A stretch of 64,000 nt of DNA from an uncultured Lachnospiraceae bacterium (GTDB lineage: Bacteria; Bacillota; Clostridia; Lachnospirales; Lachnospiraceae). Location: positions 1-64,000 of the forward strand of contig CACYTU010000005.1 in assembly GCA_902777355.1 (NCBI GenBank). Reading direction: 5' to 3'. This document shows, piece by piece, positions 34,722 to 44,609 of the stretch; within the stretch, counting starts at the first letter, position 1; each line of letters begins with the position of its first letter. The notes beneath the pieces are model-generated. The model saw nothing but the letters and a program-made list of their open reading frames with translations, was not told the DNA's origin and did no database searches. A program made the position numbers and the translations under genes.

Positions 34722-36707
34722 ATGGGAGTATTTCTTATTCTGGCACCTGTCTCGGGCGTTCTGGCACTTCTGTTCGCCTATTATCTGATCCTGAAAGTAT
34801 CCCGCAGGGACGCCGGAACAGACCGCATGAAAGAGATCGCCGCCTTCATCCATGAAGGAGCACGCGCATTTCTGATGGCTGAGTACAGAATCCTGGTCTT
34901 CTTTGTCGCTGTCCTTTTCGTCCTGATCGGAATCGGGACAAGCTGGCTGACGGCCTACTGCTTTCTGATCGGTTCCATTTTCTCAACGGCCGCCGGCTTC
35001 ATCGGTATGAATGTCGCCACAAAGGCCAATGTCCGGACTGCGGCCGCGGCCAAGGATCACGGCATGAACGCAGCTCTGTCCGTCGCCTTTTCCGGCGGCG
35101 CGGTCATGGGCATGTGCGTTGTGGGCTTCGGACTGGTCGGAGCCGGCCTGATCTATCTGATCACCAAAAATCCCGATATCCTGTCCGGTTTCTCTCTGGG
35201 TGCCTCTTCGATCGCCCTCTTCGCCCGTGTCGGCGGCGGTATCTACACCAAAGCTGCTGACGTAGGCGCTGACCTGGTCGGTAAAGTCGAGGCCGGTATT
35301 CCTGAGGACGATCCCCGAAATCCCGCCGTCATCGCGGACAACGTCGGTGATAACGTCGGCGATGTGGCCGGCATGGGCGCTGACCTCTTTGAATCCTATG
35401 TGGGTTCACTTGTCTCGGCCCTGACGCTGGGTGTCGTCTATCATCAGGTGAGCGGAGCTGTTTTCCCTCTTGTCATCGCTTCGACAGGCATCATCGCCTC
35501 CATTCTGGGATGCTTCTTTGTAAGGGGAGATGAGAACTCCAATCCCCACAAGGCCCTCAAGGCCGGAAGTTACTCTTCCGCCATTATCGTCATTCTGGGT
35601 TCTCTTGCATTGAGCTGGTTTTTCTTCCACTCTCTCAGAGAGGCGTTTTCCATTATCTTCGGCCTGGTTGTAGGTCTGATCATTGGTATCGTCACTGAGA
35701 TCTACACTTCCGGCGACTATCGTTTTGTCAAAAAGATCGCGCAGCAGTCTGAGACAGGGCCTGCCACGACCGTCATCAGCGGCATAGCGGTCGGCATGCA
35801 GTCCACCGCCATTCCGATCGTCCTGATCTGCATCGGGATCATCGGAGCATTCCTCTCCTGCGGCCTGTACGGCATCGCCCTGGCAGCTGTAGGAATGCTG
35901 TCCACAACAGGCATCACTGTCGCCGTTGATGCCTACGGCCCCATCGCCGACAACGCGGGCGGTATCGCGGAAATGTCCCATCTGCCCAGCCGTGTCCGCA
36001 AGATCACGGACCGCCTGGACGCCGTGGGAAATACAACCGCCGCCATGGGCAAAGGCTTCGCGATCGGTTCCGCCGCCCTGACTGCCCTGGCACTCTTCGT
36101 CTCTTACGCTCAGGCTGTCAGCCTCTTTAAGAGCGGGATCAACCTTCTGGACTACAAAGTCATCGTGGGACTCTTCCTGGGCGGCATGCTTCCCTTCCTT
36201 TTCTCCGCGCTGACGATGGATTCCGTCTCCAAGGCAGCTTACAAAATGATTGCGGAGGTCCGCCGCCAGTTCCGCACCATCCCCGGCATTCTTGAGGGGA
36301 CAGGAAAGCCCGATTACACGACATGCGTCGCCATCTCCACTCAGGCAGCCCTGCGCGAAATGCTTGTACCCGGCGTCATGGCCGTCATCTGCCCCCTCTT
36401 CGTAGGCATTGTCCTGGGACCCACTGCTCTGGGCGGGCTGCTGGCCGGAGCCCTGGTGACAGGCGTCATGCTGGCCATCTTCATGTCCAATTCCGGCGGT
36501 GCCTGGGACAACGCGAAAAAATATGTGGAAGAGGGCCACAACGGCGGCAAGGGCAGTGACACCCATCACGCCACTGTCGTCGGAGACACTGTCGGCGATC
36601 CCTTCAAGGATACATCCGGTCCTTCCATCAATATTCTGATCAAACTCATGACCGTTGTCGCCCTGGTCTTCGCGCCGCTCTTCCTCAAGTATGGGGGCCT
36701 GTTCTGA
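34722..36707 (+). CDS. hppA: membrane-bound pyrophosphatase, potassium-dependent type
   Basis: 661 aa, about 15-16 membrane helices. It couples pyrophosphate hydrolysis to H+ or Na+ export. The pyrophosphate site is intact: [20 protein letters not shown] and then [20 protein letters not shown], with the C-terminal counterpart [16 protein letters not shown]. In the K+-switch segment the sequence is [15 protein letters not shown]; alanine after GNTTA is the mark of K+-dependent members, whereas K+-independent ones have lysine. Whether Na+ or H+ is pumped cannot be told here. GGGAGG SD. It probably recovers energy from biosynthetic pyrophosphate. Confidence 0.95.
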   Translation: MGVFLILAPVSGVLALLFAYYLILKVSRRDAGTDRMKEIAAFIHEGARAFLMAEYRILVFFVAVLFVLIGIGTSWLTAYCFLIGSIFSTAAGFIGMNVATKANVRTAAAAKDHGMNAALSVAFSGGAVMGMCVVGFGLVGAGLIYLITKNPDILSGFSLGASSIALFARVGGGIYTKAADVGADLVGKVEAGIPEDDPRNPAVIADNVGDNVGDVAGMGADLFESYVGSLVSALTLGVVYHQVSGAVFPLVIASTGIIASILGCFFVRGDENSNPHKALKAGSYSSAIIVILGSLALSWFFFHSLREAFSIIFGLVVGLIIGIVTEIYTSGDYRFVKKIAQQSETGPATTVISGIAVGMQSTAIPIVLICIGIIGAFLSCGLYGIALAAVGMLSTTGITVAVDAYGPIADNAGGIAEMSHLPSRVRKITDRLDAVGNTTAAMGKGFAIGSAALTALALFVSYAQAVSLFKSGINLLDYKVIVGLFLGGMLPFLFSALTMDSVSKAAYKMIAEVRRQFRTIPGILEGTGKPDYTTCVAISTQAALREMLVPGVMAVICPLFVGIVLGPTALGGLLAGALVTGVMLAIFMSNSGGAWDNAKKYVEEGHNGGKGSDTHHATVVGDTVGDPFKDTSGPSINILIKLMTVVALVFAPLFLKYGGLF

Positions 36708-36721
36708 TCCGCAGGCTTAAA

Positions 36722-36890
36722 AATGCCACTCCCCGGTTTATAGCGCTATGCCATGGAAATAAAACGGCACTCCCCGGATTTATGCAGACAGCCATGGAAA
36801 TAAAACGGCACTGCCCGGTTTTATGGCAGGCAGCCATGGAAATGAATCGGCACTTCCCGGTTTTATGGCAGGCAGCCATGGAAATGAAGA
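36722..36890 (+). repeat. 41-42 bp tandem repeat, four copies
   Basis: The core GCCATGGAAAT recurs at 36751, 36792, 36834 and 36876, followed by CGGCACT-CCCGG. The last two and a half copies are in frame with the following gene, whose frame is open back to 36782. The tract fills the hppA-ptb gap of 311 bp together with a hydrophobic-coding stretch. Confidence 0.88.
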
Positions 36891-37018
36891 CCGGTAAAAG
36901 GTGTGCCGGGCTTTTAATCATATGGGTCTGTGTGCTATGCTCATTATACCAGTGTTATTATCCCGCAAATCTGTTCTCCGGCAGGTCAGACACTCCCGGA
37001 GAGGAAAAGAGGTTCTAT

Positions 37019-37975
37019 ATGAGTAATTCCAAAGAATACGCACCTGAATTTCAGAATATCATCAATCAGGCCAAAGCCTGCGGGACTCCCATCAGGGTTG
37101 CCATTGCGGGTGCTGACGCCGAGAACATCCTCAGGGGCGTCTTTCAGGCCCAGGAAGACGGATTCGTCGAACCCATCCTGATCGGCAGCTACAGGAAAAT
37201 CAACAATACTCTGGAAAAAATCGGAATGACAGACCGCAAATTCGATCTGCAGCCGGTCACCAGCGACACAAATCCCGTACAGTTCGCGATTGAAATGATC
37301 CAGGACGGCAGTGCCGACATGCTGATGCGCGGAAATACACAGACCCGTGACTTCCTGCTGCCGGTTCTGAACAAGGCCAATCATCTGATACGTCCAGGGC
37401 GGCTGCTGACACACATCGTCATGCTCAAAATCCCTACTTATCACAAGCTCCTGGCTCTCTCAGATGTTACACTGCTGGTCAGGCCGTCCATCGAGAACCG
37501 CAAGGATGTAGTGCGCAACATGGTAGACGCCCTCAGCGTCTTCGGCGTCGAACATCCCAATATCGGTCTTCTATCCCTGATCGAGAAACCTGCCTTCCAT
37601 ATGAGGGACACCGTCGAGGCCCAGACAATTATCATCGACCACAATGATGAGCCGATCGCGGACTGCAATCTGGTGGGCCCCATCACCTGGGACCTGATCG
37701 TAGACAAAGAAGCTGCCCGCCTCAAAAACTATGACAACCCCGCCTGCGGCGATTTTGACGGCGTCGTCGTCCAGAACCTGATGACCGGAAATCTGATCGT
37801 CAAAGTCCTGCATACAAGCACAGGCGCCCACAACTGCGGCATCCTGATCGGAAGCAATATTCCCATCGCCATCACCGGCCGCAGTGAGACCCCGCAGGAA
37901 TCCTACCTTTCCCTGGCGGCCTGTACGGTCATGAATTCCACTGCGGAAAACCGCAAGAAGTATTTCGGTCAGTGA
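37019..37975 (+). CDS. phosphate acetyl/butyryltransferase family enzyme
   Basis: 318 aa. The Pta/Ptb family transfers acyl groups between CoA and phosphate; the length (about 300) and lack of a CobQ-like N-terminus favour phosphotransbutyrylase. Recognisable blocks: AIAGADAENILRGVFQAQEDG, FVEPILIG, ADMLMRGNTQTRDFL, the VLHTSTGAHNCGILIGS segment and TGRSETPQESYLSLAACTVM near the C-terminus. The start at 37019 follows GAAAAGAGG; the frame upstream encodes repeats and a hydrophobic stretch and is not family-like. No butyrate kinase gene is adjacent. Substrate is not determined. Confidence 0.85.
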   Translation: MSNSKEYAPEFQNIINQAKACGTPIRVAIAGADAENILRGVFQAQEDGFVEPILIGSYRKINNTLEKIGMTDRKFDLQPVTSDTNPVQFAIEMIQDGSADMLMRGNTQTRDFLLPVLNKANHLIRPGRLLTHIVMLKIPTYHKLLALSDVTLLVRPSIENRKDVVRNMVDALSVFGVEHPNIGLLSLIEKPAFHMRDTVEAQTIIIDHNDEPIADCNLVGPITWDLIVDKEAARLKNYDNPACGDFDGVVVQNLMTGNLIVKVLHTSTGAHNCGILIGSNIPIAITGRSETPQESYLSLAACTVMNSTAENRKKYFGQ

Positions 37976-38009
37976 CATTGACTCACACTTTGTCCGGTTA
38001 TTAAATTCA

Positions 38010-38057
38010 AAAAACAGCTGTATTTTCGTCAAAACCTGCGAAAATACAGCTGTTTTT
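38010..38057. terminator. strong bidirectional terminator
   Basis: A 19-bp stem (AAAAACAGCTGTATTTTCG and its complement) around a 10-base loop, with T-runs on both sides. It separates the convergent Ptb-family and sugar transferase genes. Confidence 0.93.
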
Positions 38058-38133
38058 ATTATTTTATTACAGTTGTTGTGATTTTCTGCTCCATCAGAAG
38101 TATTTGCTGTCTGTACAGCCCCGCCTGAAACTT

Positions 38134-39591
38134 CTACTTTGCACCCGTGTGTTTAAGCACCACCGAAACGGTCTTGAGCAGGATCTGGAAATCCAGTTCT
38201 ATGCTCCAGGTCTCGATATACTCGCGGTCCAGCTTCACGACTTCCTCGAAGTCAGTGATGTCGCTTCGTCCGCTGATCTGCCAGAGTCCTGTGATTCCGG
38301 GCTTGATGCTCATGCGCACGCGGTGGTGCAGATCATATCTTTCCCACTCGTCCAGGGTGGGGGGTCTGGTGCCCACCAGGCTCATCTCACCCTTGAGCAC
38401 ATTCCAGAACTGAGGGAACTCGTCCAGGGAAGTCCTGCGGATGAAATTGCCGATCCCTGCTGGCTTTCCGTTTTTGTCCTTCTTTTCGCTTCCGATGATA
38501 CGGGGATCATCGTCCATCTTGAACATCATGCCGTCCTGGACCTTGTTTTTCTCCATAAGGGCTTTTTTGCGCTCCTCAGCATCCATATACATGCTTCGGA
38601 ACTTGTACATCCTGAAAACTTTGCCGTTTTTTCCGATCCTCTTCTGGGTAAAAAAGATGGGGCCGGGGGACTGTATGTAGATGGCCGGCGCGATGAAAAT
38701 AAAGATGATCGCGGTCAGGATGCAGCCCACGATCCCGCCGGCTATGTCGATGATCCTCTTGAGGGCAAGTTCCCGGATCGAGACGATACGCAGGCTGTTT
38801 GTCAGCACTTTGTAATTGCCGATCTTCTCGACCTCCTGGGTGCCCCAGCGGCTCTCGTTCAGCGCCGAGATACAGTAGTGGACAGTGATTCCCATATTGA
38901 GCAGGGAATCTACCATCTCGGTCGGATAGGGGAGATTGTCCGGCTGGTAGAGGAAAACCTCATCCACCCAGTTGCGGCTGATATAGAAGAGAATATTCTC
39001 CCCTCTTCCCAGTGTCGGGATTCCGTTGATCTCCTTCCTGTCCGCGGAAGCCTGATCCATCAGGATGATGCCGGAAATAAAATAGTCGTGATAAGAGTGC
39101 TCTGTCAGTTCAGCAATCACCTGATCGACCAGATGACTGGAAGTGATGACCATCAGGGACCGCTGTCCCTTCTGGTCCTTCCTCATATCCAGGATCCTTT
39201 TCTTATTTATGAGTCTGGCAATAAATGAAACGATAAAAAACATCACCGCCGTCAGGCCTGTCAGAAGTCGTGAGATCATGTAGATCTGGTGGACCGAGAA
39301 CAGGTAGAGCAGGTTGAGGATCTCAACGCCTGCTACATAGCGGAATGTCGCGGTGAGTTCCATGAAAGTACTTCTTCTGAGCACATTCTTGTAACTCTCT
39401 GTGACAAGGACCACAATCAGCTGGCAGAACAGATAGACAATTGCCTGGTAGCGGTAGAGGACGATCTTGTATGGATTTGATATTCCACGCAGGATCCAGT
39501 AACTGAGAATATAACATAGTTGGAATACTATGAGATCCAGCACAATGAAGTCCAGGTGTTTCAGCCAGCCCGTTTTTTCTTTTTTATACAT
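38134..39591 (-). CDS. polyprenyl glycosylphosphotransferase (initiating sugar transferase)
   Basis: 485 aa from the ATG at 39591 (GGAG at 10 bases); 7 codons of open frame upstream. Four to five N-terminal membrane helices, a CoA-binding-like Rossmann part (about 140-245, LMVITSSHLVDQVIAEL), a further helix (about 290), then the catalytic sugar transferase domain with RIGKNGKVFRMYKFRSM, the NFIRRTSLDEFPQFWNVLKG signature, VGTRPPT and KPGITGLWQISGRSD. It loads the first sugar-phosphate onto undecaprenyl phosphate for capsule or exopolysaccharide. No polymer gene cluster follows, which is unusual; glmS and a glycosyltransferase lie upstream. Confidence 0.93.
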   Translation of the reverse strand: MYKKEKTGWLKHLDFIVLDLIVFQLCYILSYWILRGISNPYKIVLYRYQAIVYLFCQLIVVLVTESYKNVLRRSTFMELTATFRYVAGVEILNLLYLFSVHQIYMISRLLTGLTAVMFFIVSFIARLINKKRILDMRKDQKGQRSLMVITSSHLVDQVIAELTEHSYHDYFISGIILMDQASADRKEINGIPTLGRGENILFYISRNWVDEVFLYQPDNLPYPTEMVDSLLNMGITVHYCISALNESRWGTQEVEKIGNYKVLTNSLRIVSIRELALKRIIDIAGGIVGCILTAIIFIFIAPAIYIQSPGPIFFTQKRIGKNGKVFRMYKFRSMYMDAEERKKALMEKNKVQDGMMFKMDDDPRIIGSEKKDKNGKPAGIGNFIRRTSLDEFPQFWNVLKGEMSLVGTRPPTLDEWERYDLHHRVRMSIKPGITGLWQISGRSDITDFEEVVKLDREYIETWSIELDFQILLKTVSVVLKHTGAK

Positions 39592-39759
39592 AAAAAGATT
39601 CTCCTGCGGCACAGGCGCGCGGAGAGCGCCTGTTCACTCACCGGGCGGATTTCTCGTCGATGCATCTTGAGGCAGCAGCGCCCGCGGTTCACAGACTTCG
39701 TCCAATTTGTCCGCGTCCCAAAATGAGGCGGGCAAAAAGGGCAAAGTGACCAGTACCGT

Positions 39760-41598
39760 TTATTCGACTGTAACGCTCTTGGCCAGATTCCTGGGCTTGT
39801 CGACGTCGAGACCCTTGGCTACGCTGATATAGTAGGCCAGCAGCTGGAGAGATACGATGGCCAGGCTGTTAGCGAACAGAGGATCGGTCTTGGGCACATA
39901 GACTGTGAAGTTGGCAGTGTCCTCGATATTGTACTGGCCATAGGTGGTCAGACCCATCAGATAAGCTCCACGGCTCTTGACTTCGACCATGTTGCTGACG
40001 GTCTTCTCATAGAGGTCAGGCTGTGTCACAACACCAATTACCAGTGTACCGTCCTCGATCAGGCTGATCGTGCCGTGTTTGAGCTCACCCGCCGCATATC
40101 CTTCGGAGTGGATATAGCTGATTTCTTTCATCTTGAGGCTGCCCTCGAGGCAGATGGCGTAATCTATGCCTCTGCCGATGAAGAAAATGTTGCGGGCATG
40201 GGAGAATTTGGAGGCGAACCACTGAATCCTCTCCTTGTCTTCGAGCACTCTGGTGATCTTATCGGGAAGCTGGGCTATATCATCAAGATACTTGTCCATC
40301 TGTTCCTTCGTGATGAGACCGCGGACAAAGGCAAACTTGATGGCGAGAAGATATCCCGCGATCAGCTGGGTGGAGTAGGCCTTGGTCGTCGCGACGGCAA
40401 TCTCGGGACCTGCGAGTGTGTAGAGAACATCGTCCGCCTCACGGGCGATGGTAGAGCCGATGACATTGACGATGCCCAGTGTTCTGGCACCCTTGTCCTT
40501 GGCCTCGCGCAGTGCGGCAAGAGAGTCCGCAGTCTCGCCGGACTGGCTGATGACGATGACCAGGGTGCTGCTGCTGAGGATGGGATTGCGGTAGCGGAAC
40601 TCACTTCCAAGCTCCACGCGGACCGGAATCCTTGCCAGCTTCTCGATCACATACTGCAGGCTGATGCCGATGTGATAGGCACTGCCGCATGCCACGATAT
40701 TGATGTCACTGATGCCCTTGATTTCTTCTTCCGAGAGGGAAATGCCCTCCAGGACGATCTCTCCGTTTTTGACGATAGAATTATAGGTGTCCAGGATCGC
40801 CTTGGGCTGCTCGTGGATCTCCTTCATCATGAAGTGCTCGAAGCCGCCCTTCTCAGCGGATTCCGCGTCCCATTTAATCTCGGTAAGTTCCTTGGAAATC
40901 TCTTCCTGGTCAATGTTGTAAAAAGCCACATTGCCTGCGGAGATCCTGGCGATCTCACTGTTGCCGATATAATAGACATTGCGGGTGTAGCGCAGGATGG
41001 CGGGTACATCAGAGGCCAGATAGGTCTCACCGTCTTCGACACCGATGATCATAGGGCTGTCTTTGCGGGCAGCGAAGAGCTCTCCGGGGAAATCGCGGAA
41101 CATGAGCACCAGGGCATAGGAGCCGCGTATGCGCATCATGGAGTGGGCAATCGCCTCCAGAGGCCCCATTTTGTCTTTTTTATAATAATAATCGACGAGC
41201 TTGACCGCGACTTCCGTGTCGGTCTGGCTCATGAAAGTATAGCCTTTTCGCAGGAGCTTTTCCTTGAGCTCCTGATAGTTTTCGATGATGCCGTTGTGGA
41301 CGCCGATGATCGAGCGGTCATCGGTGCAGTGGGGATGGGCATTTCCCTCCGAAGGTTCGCCGTGGGTAGCCCAGCGGGTGTGTCCGATACCGCAGGTGCC
41401 GATCATTGCGTGACCGCCATTGGTCTTCTCTTCCAGAATCTTCAGCCTGCCTTTTGCCTTGACGATCGCAGGTTCCGCCTCGCCGTCCCTGACAGCCAGT
41501 CCTGCCGAATCATATCCTCTGTATTCCAGCCTGGACAGTCCGTCAAGAAGAATGGGAGCAGCCTGCTTAGGTCCTATATAGCCAACAATTCCACACAT
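39760..41598 (-). CDS. glmS: glutamine-fructose-6-phosphate aminotransferase
   Basis: 612 aa. It makes glucosamine-6-phosphate for peptidoglycan and other wall sugars. The glutaminase nucleophile is Cys2 in MCGIVGYIG; RLEYRGYDSAG, HTRWATHGEPS and NGIIENY follow. Two SIS isomerase domains carry SQSGETADSLAALR and the C-terminal DKPRNLAKSVTVE. SD AGGAGG. No glmS ribozyme core was recognised in the 179 bp upstream, which is instead filled by 21-bp repeats, so control must differ from the Bacillus-type switch. Confidence 0.97.
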   Translation of the reverse strand: MCGIVGYIGPKQAAPILLDGLSRLEYRGYDSAGLAVRDGEAEPAIVKAKGRLKILEEKTNGGHAMIGTCGIGHTRWATHGEPSEGNAHPHCTDDRSIIGVHNGIIENYQELKEKLLRKGYTFMSQTDTEVAVKLVDYYYKKDKMGPLEAIAHSMMRIRGSYALVLMFRDFPGELFAARKDSPMIIGVEDGETYLASDVPAILRYTRNVYYIGNSEIARISAGNVAFYNIDQEEISKELTEIKWDAESAEKGGFEHFMMKEIHEQPKAILDTYNSIVKNGEIVLEGISLSEEEIKGISDINIVACGSAYHIGISLQYVIEKLARIPVRVELGSEFRYRNPILSSSTLVIVISQSGETADSLAALREAKDKGARTLGIVNVIGSTIAREADDVLYTLAGPEIAVATTKAYSTQLIAGYLLAIKFAFVRGLITKEQMDKYLDDIAQLPDKITRVLEDKERIQWFASKFSHARNIFFIGRGIDYAICLEGSLKMKEISYIHSEGYAAGELKHGTISLIEDGTLVIGVVTQPDLYEKTVSNMVEVKSRGAYLMGLTTYGQYNIEDTANFTVYVPKTDPLFANSLAIVSLQLLAYYISVAKGLDVDKPRNLAKSVTVE

Positions 41599-41690
41599 AG
41601 AAATCCTCCTGTAAAATAATCGCTTCTGATGCGATCTGATGGCAGATCTTTTATATCAATTAAAACCGATAAGCACTTAAAACCGATAAG

Positions 41691-41795
41691 CGTTCAGCTA
41701 AAGTATAAGGGCTGTCAGCTGCAGCCGGAAAACTGTCAGCTAAAGCTTAAGGGCTGTCAGCCAAAGCCAAAGAGCTGTCAGTTAAAACTGAAGAG
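41691..41795. repeat. 21-bp tandem repeat overlapping the glycosyltransferase 3' end
   Basis: CTGTCAG recurs exactly every 21 bp at 41712, 41733, 41754 and 41775; the units read roughly GGGCTGTCAGCTAAAGCTTAA. The last unit includes the stop codon and final codons of the glycosyltransferase gene. Confidence 0.88.
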
Positions 41796-42857
41796 CCTCT
41801 GTGCTACGAGATAGCACACCGATACGAAAGACCTGGGAAGACTGCTGTTGACATTCATAGCCATCCCCAGAGGCCTCATTCTCATCTTTTTCCACAGCTT
41901 CTCATCCCGGCTCTTAAGATAGTCCCAGATCTCTGTGCGCATCTGAAGATGCTCGGGCGAGCCTGAGCGAATAGCCAGGACCGAGGTGACCGTGGTGATG
42001 ATCTCCAGATAATTGAACATGTACTGCTTAAGAGCCTTGTAATGTCCGATCCTCTCCTGGTTGGCGGGATCTGTAAAGTAATCGATCATGATCCGGTTGA
42101 CCCTCTGCTGCTGGTCAAGTCTCTTGATCATGACGGACTCGTGTACCGACTGGTCCTCTCTGCCGATAAAATAGTAATAGAAGTTTACGTCGAGATAATA
42201 CATCCTCTTCACATAGGGAAGCGGATTGAAGACATAGATATTATCGACATAGAATGTGTGCTCGGGGAGTTTGAGACCGCTCTCGCGCAGCATCTGAGTC
42301 CTGAATATGACAGAGTGCATGAGAATATATTTCCCGACCGGGAAATGCCCGGCTTCATCCCAGGAAAAGACACGATCCCTGGGGAGGCACTTTCTGTACT
42401 CCATGATCTTATGGCGGTTCTTGTCCTCTTTGTTGTAGACAAAGTTGGAAATAAGGAGGTCGATCGGTTCTTCCCTGTCCTCCCCTGTCTGGCCTTCGGC
42501 GTCTGTGTCCTCCGCCTGTGCAGAGCCGCTGAAGCGGCGGAGCACATCCAGTATGCTCTTATAAGCGGCGGGCTTTACTTTGTCATCGCTGTCGACGACC
42601 TTGAAATAAAGGCCGGTCGCGTTCTCAAGACCTGTGTTGACCGCGCCTCCGTGTCCCTTGTTGGGCTGGTGGATCGCGCGCACTATCCCTTTATGTTCTC
42701 TTTCCAGCCGGTCCGCGATCTCCGCAGTCCTGTCGGCAGAGCCGTCGTCCACTATAAGGATCTCGACCTCTTTTCCTCCGACCAGAAGCGTCTTGATGCA
42801 GTTCTCCATATAATCCTGTGAATTGTAACACGGAACGGCAATTGATAACAGTTTCAT
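41778..42857 (-). CDS. family 2 glycosyltransferase
   Basis: 359 aa. GT-A fold: SIAVPCYNSQDYMENCIKTL at the N-terminus, EILIVDDGSADRT, NKGHGGAVNTGL and the metal-binding FKVVDSDDKV. No membrane helices are evident, so it is cytoplasmic or peripheral. The acceptor is unknown; an envelope polysaccharide role fits the neighbouring initiating transferase and glmS. The C-terminal half (about 200-340) is helical and specific to this subfamily. AAGGAGG SD. Its last codons run into a 21-bp repeat tract. Confidence 0.9.
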   Translation of the reverse strand: MKLLSIAVPCYNSQDYMENCIKTLLVGGKEVEILIVDDGSADRTAEIADRLEREHKGIVRAIHQPNKGHGGAVNTGLENATGLYFKVVDSDDKVKPAAYKSILDVLRRFSGSAQAEDTDAEGQTGEDREEPIDLLISNFVYNKEDKNRHKIMEYRKCLPRDRVFSWDEAGHFPVGKYILMHSVIFRTQMLRESGLKLPEHTFYVDNIYVFNPLPYVKRMYYLDVNFYYYFIGREDQSVHESVMIKRLDQQQRVNRIMIDYFTDPANQERIGHYKALKQYMFNYLEIITTVTSVLAIRSGSPEHLQMRTEIWDYLKSRDEKLWKKMRMRPLGMAMNVNSSLPRSFVSVCYLVAQRLFSFN

Positions 42858-43052
42858 AAAACATACCTCCTTGGTTGTATGAGGCCGTCACTTTTCCACA
42901 GCGTGCCGGAATGCCCGGGCACATCTGTGCGAAGTCATCGTCATTTTTCTGCGCGGAAGCCTAAAAAGATTCCGTACCGCATACATAGACACAATATTAT
43001 ACCATAATAATCCGACGGAATATAGTTTATTTTTACATACAGAAAACTATGT

Positions 43053-43255
43053 ACAGCTCATGAACAGCTATATTCAGCTATATTCAGCTATATACAGCCT
43101 ATTTACAGCTATATTCAACTATATCCAGCAGACCATATACAGGCTTTTATACAGGGGAATGCAGAAAAATGAGCGCAGGAAAAACTGTGCGCAGGATAAT
43201 GCAGGAAAAAAGTGCAGGAAAACGGCATATAGAAAAACTGTATGCAGGATAATGC
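43053..43255. repeat. short A/T-rich tandem repeats upstream of the glycosyltransferase
   Basis: 43060-43130 holds about seven units of an 11-12 bp motif (CAGCTATATT). From 43160 a second motif, GCAGGAAAAA or GCAGGATAAT, recurs five to six times. Together they occupy half of the 417-bp gap 42858-43274; the rest is an A/T-rich promoter-like stretch without a clear motif. Confidence 0.75.
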
Positions 43256-43274
43256 AGGAGAGATTCAATGTGCT

Positions 43275-44453
43275 TCAGTTCTCCCGTGCCGGAGAGCCCT
43301 GTACAAGACGGGAAAGATATGCCGCATAGGCGCTTGGAATTGCGTACTGCTCCTGCAGCCGGCTCACCGAGACGAAGAAAGGCTTCCCTCTCCGGGGCTC
43401 AGAAAAGGCTTGATCCTGCATTTTCTCTTTGTCCGCACTGTCATCAATATGGCTGCTGTTCCCGGCGGCTTCTTTCTCCGGATAGCTTCCCGTCCAGATT
43501 TCATATGCCTGCATATGCCACTCACGGTGACTGAAAATATGCCTGGACTCATTCAGGGGGCTGATCCTCACGGGCTCACAGCCGAAGCTTCTGACCTTTT
43601 CAACAGCCTCCCGGTCGGACAGCCAGCCGTCTTCGTTAGGAAATTCATAAAGACCTGCCAGCAGTCCCCTGGAGGGACGCCTGCGCAGAAGGACACGGTC
43701 TCCGTCGCGTATGAGCAGGATGGTCCTATGATCCACCCTCCTCTCTTTTACTGCCGGCATGACAGGCAGAGACGCTGCCCTGCCTTCATGAAAAGCCCTG
43801 CAGAAAGGACTCAGGGGACAGGCGGCGGGATCTGCCCCGCATGCCGCTCCCGTTCCCGGCACACAGACACCGGATCCCAGGTCCATCAGCGCCTGATTGA
43901 AATCCCCCGGTCTGTCGTCGGGCATGATCCCGAAAAAAAAGCTGTCAGCGGCTTTAGCTGCAGCCGGCGTGCGGATCTGCTCTTCATACAGGGCGAGGCG
44001 GGAAAAAATACGAAGCAGATTGCCGTCTACGGCCGGGATTTTCTCTCCGAAAGCGATAGAGGCGATCGCCGCGGATGTATAAGGTCCGATACCGGACAGT
44101 TTTCTCAGTTCAGAAGCCTTGCGGGGCATCTCACCGCCATACAGGGACATGATCTGCCCTGCCGCCTTTTTCAGATTTCTTGCTCTGCTGTAATAGCCCA
44201 GACCCTCCCATAGTTTGAGACAGTCGTCTTCTTCCGCCTCCGCGAGGGATCGAACATCCGGAAATCGCTGCAGAAAACGAGTGTAATATCCCCTGACTGT
44301 CTCGACCCGGGTCTGCTGCAGCATGATCTCCGAGATCCAGACATGATAAGGCGTCGGATCCTCCCTCCAGGGGAGGTCTCTCCGGTGCGAATCATACCAC
44401 TCCAGCAGGGCATAGCCCGGCTTCTTCCGGCTTTTATCTTCTCCCATCTCCAT
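43275..44453 (-). CDS. mutY: adenine DNA glycosylase
   Basis: 392 aa. It removes adenine opposite 8-oxoguanine. HhH-GPD domain: catalytic Glu42 in SEIMLQQTRVE, the hairpin LSGIGPYTSAAIAS and the catalytic aspartate in AVDGNLLRI. The iron-sulfur motif is present but spaced CX7CX6CX5C instead of the usual CX6CX2CX5C. The C-terminal NUDIX-like recognition domain runs from about 225 (RTILLIRDGDRVLLRRRP to HIFSHREWHMQ). AGAGGAA SD. It is downstream of holA on the same strand (156-bp gap). Confidence 0.94.
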   Translation of the reverse strand: MEMGEDKSRKKPGYALLEWYDSHRRDLPWREDPTPYHVWISEIMLQQTRVETVRGYYTRFLQRFPDVRSLAEAEEDDCLKLWEGLGYYSRARNLKKAAGQIMSLYGGEMPRKASELRKLSGIGPYTSAAIASIAFGEKIPAVDGNLLRIFSRLALYEEQIRTPAAAKAADSFFFGIMPDDRPGDFNQALMDLGSGVCVPGTGAACGADPAACPLSPFCRAFHEGRAASLPVMPAVKERRVDHRTILLIRDGDRVLLRRRPSRGLLAGLYEFPNEDGWLSDREAVEKVRSFGCEPVRISPLNESRHIFSHREWHMQAYEIWTGSYPEKEAAGNSSHIDDSADKEKMQDQAFSEPRRGKPFFVSVSRLQEQYAIPSAYAAYLSRLVQGSPAREN

Positions 44454-44609
44454 GTTCTGTTCCTCTCACTTACCCTCCGGACGTGCAGAGCCCTCTGCGG
44501 CCGTCTGTCGGCGCGGTTTTTCCCCGAGGGCACAGACACATCAGGGCGGCAGTACTCTTGCCGCCTGTTGCCGCGGTTCCCTCCCCATGTGCCCGGACAT
44601 ATTCCGCTT

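Noticed and set aside
40075-41619. Long plus-strand open frame (514 codons) opposite glmS
   Set aside because: Shadow of glmS, which matches its family end to end.
41599-41777. glmS ribozyme expected upstream of glmS
   Set aside because: No recognisable ribozyme core; the stretch consists of 21-bp tandem repeats and an SD.
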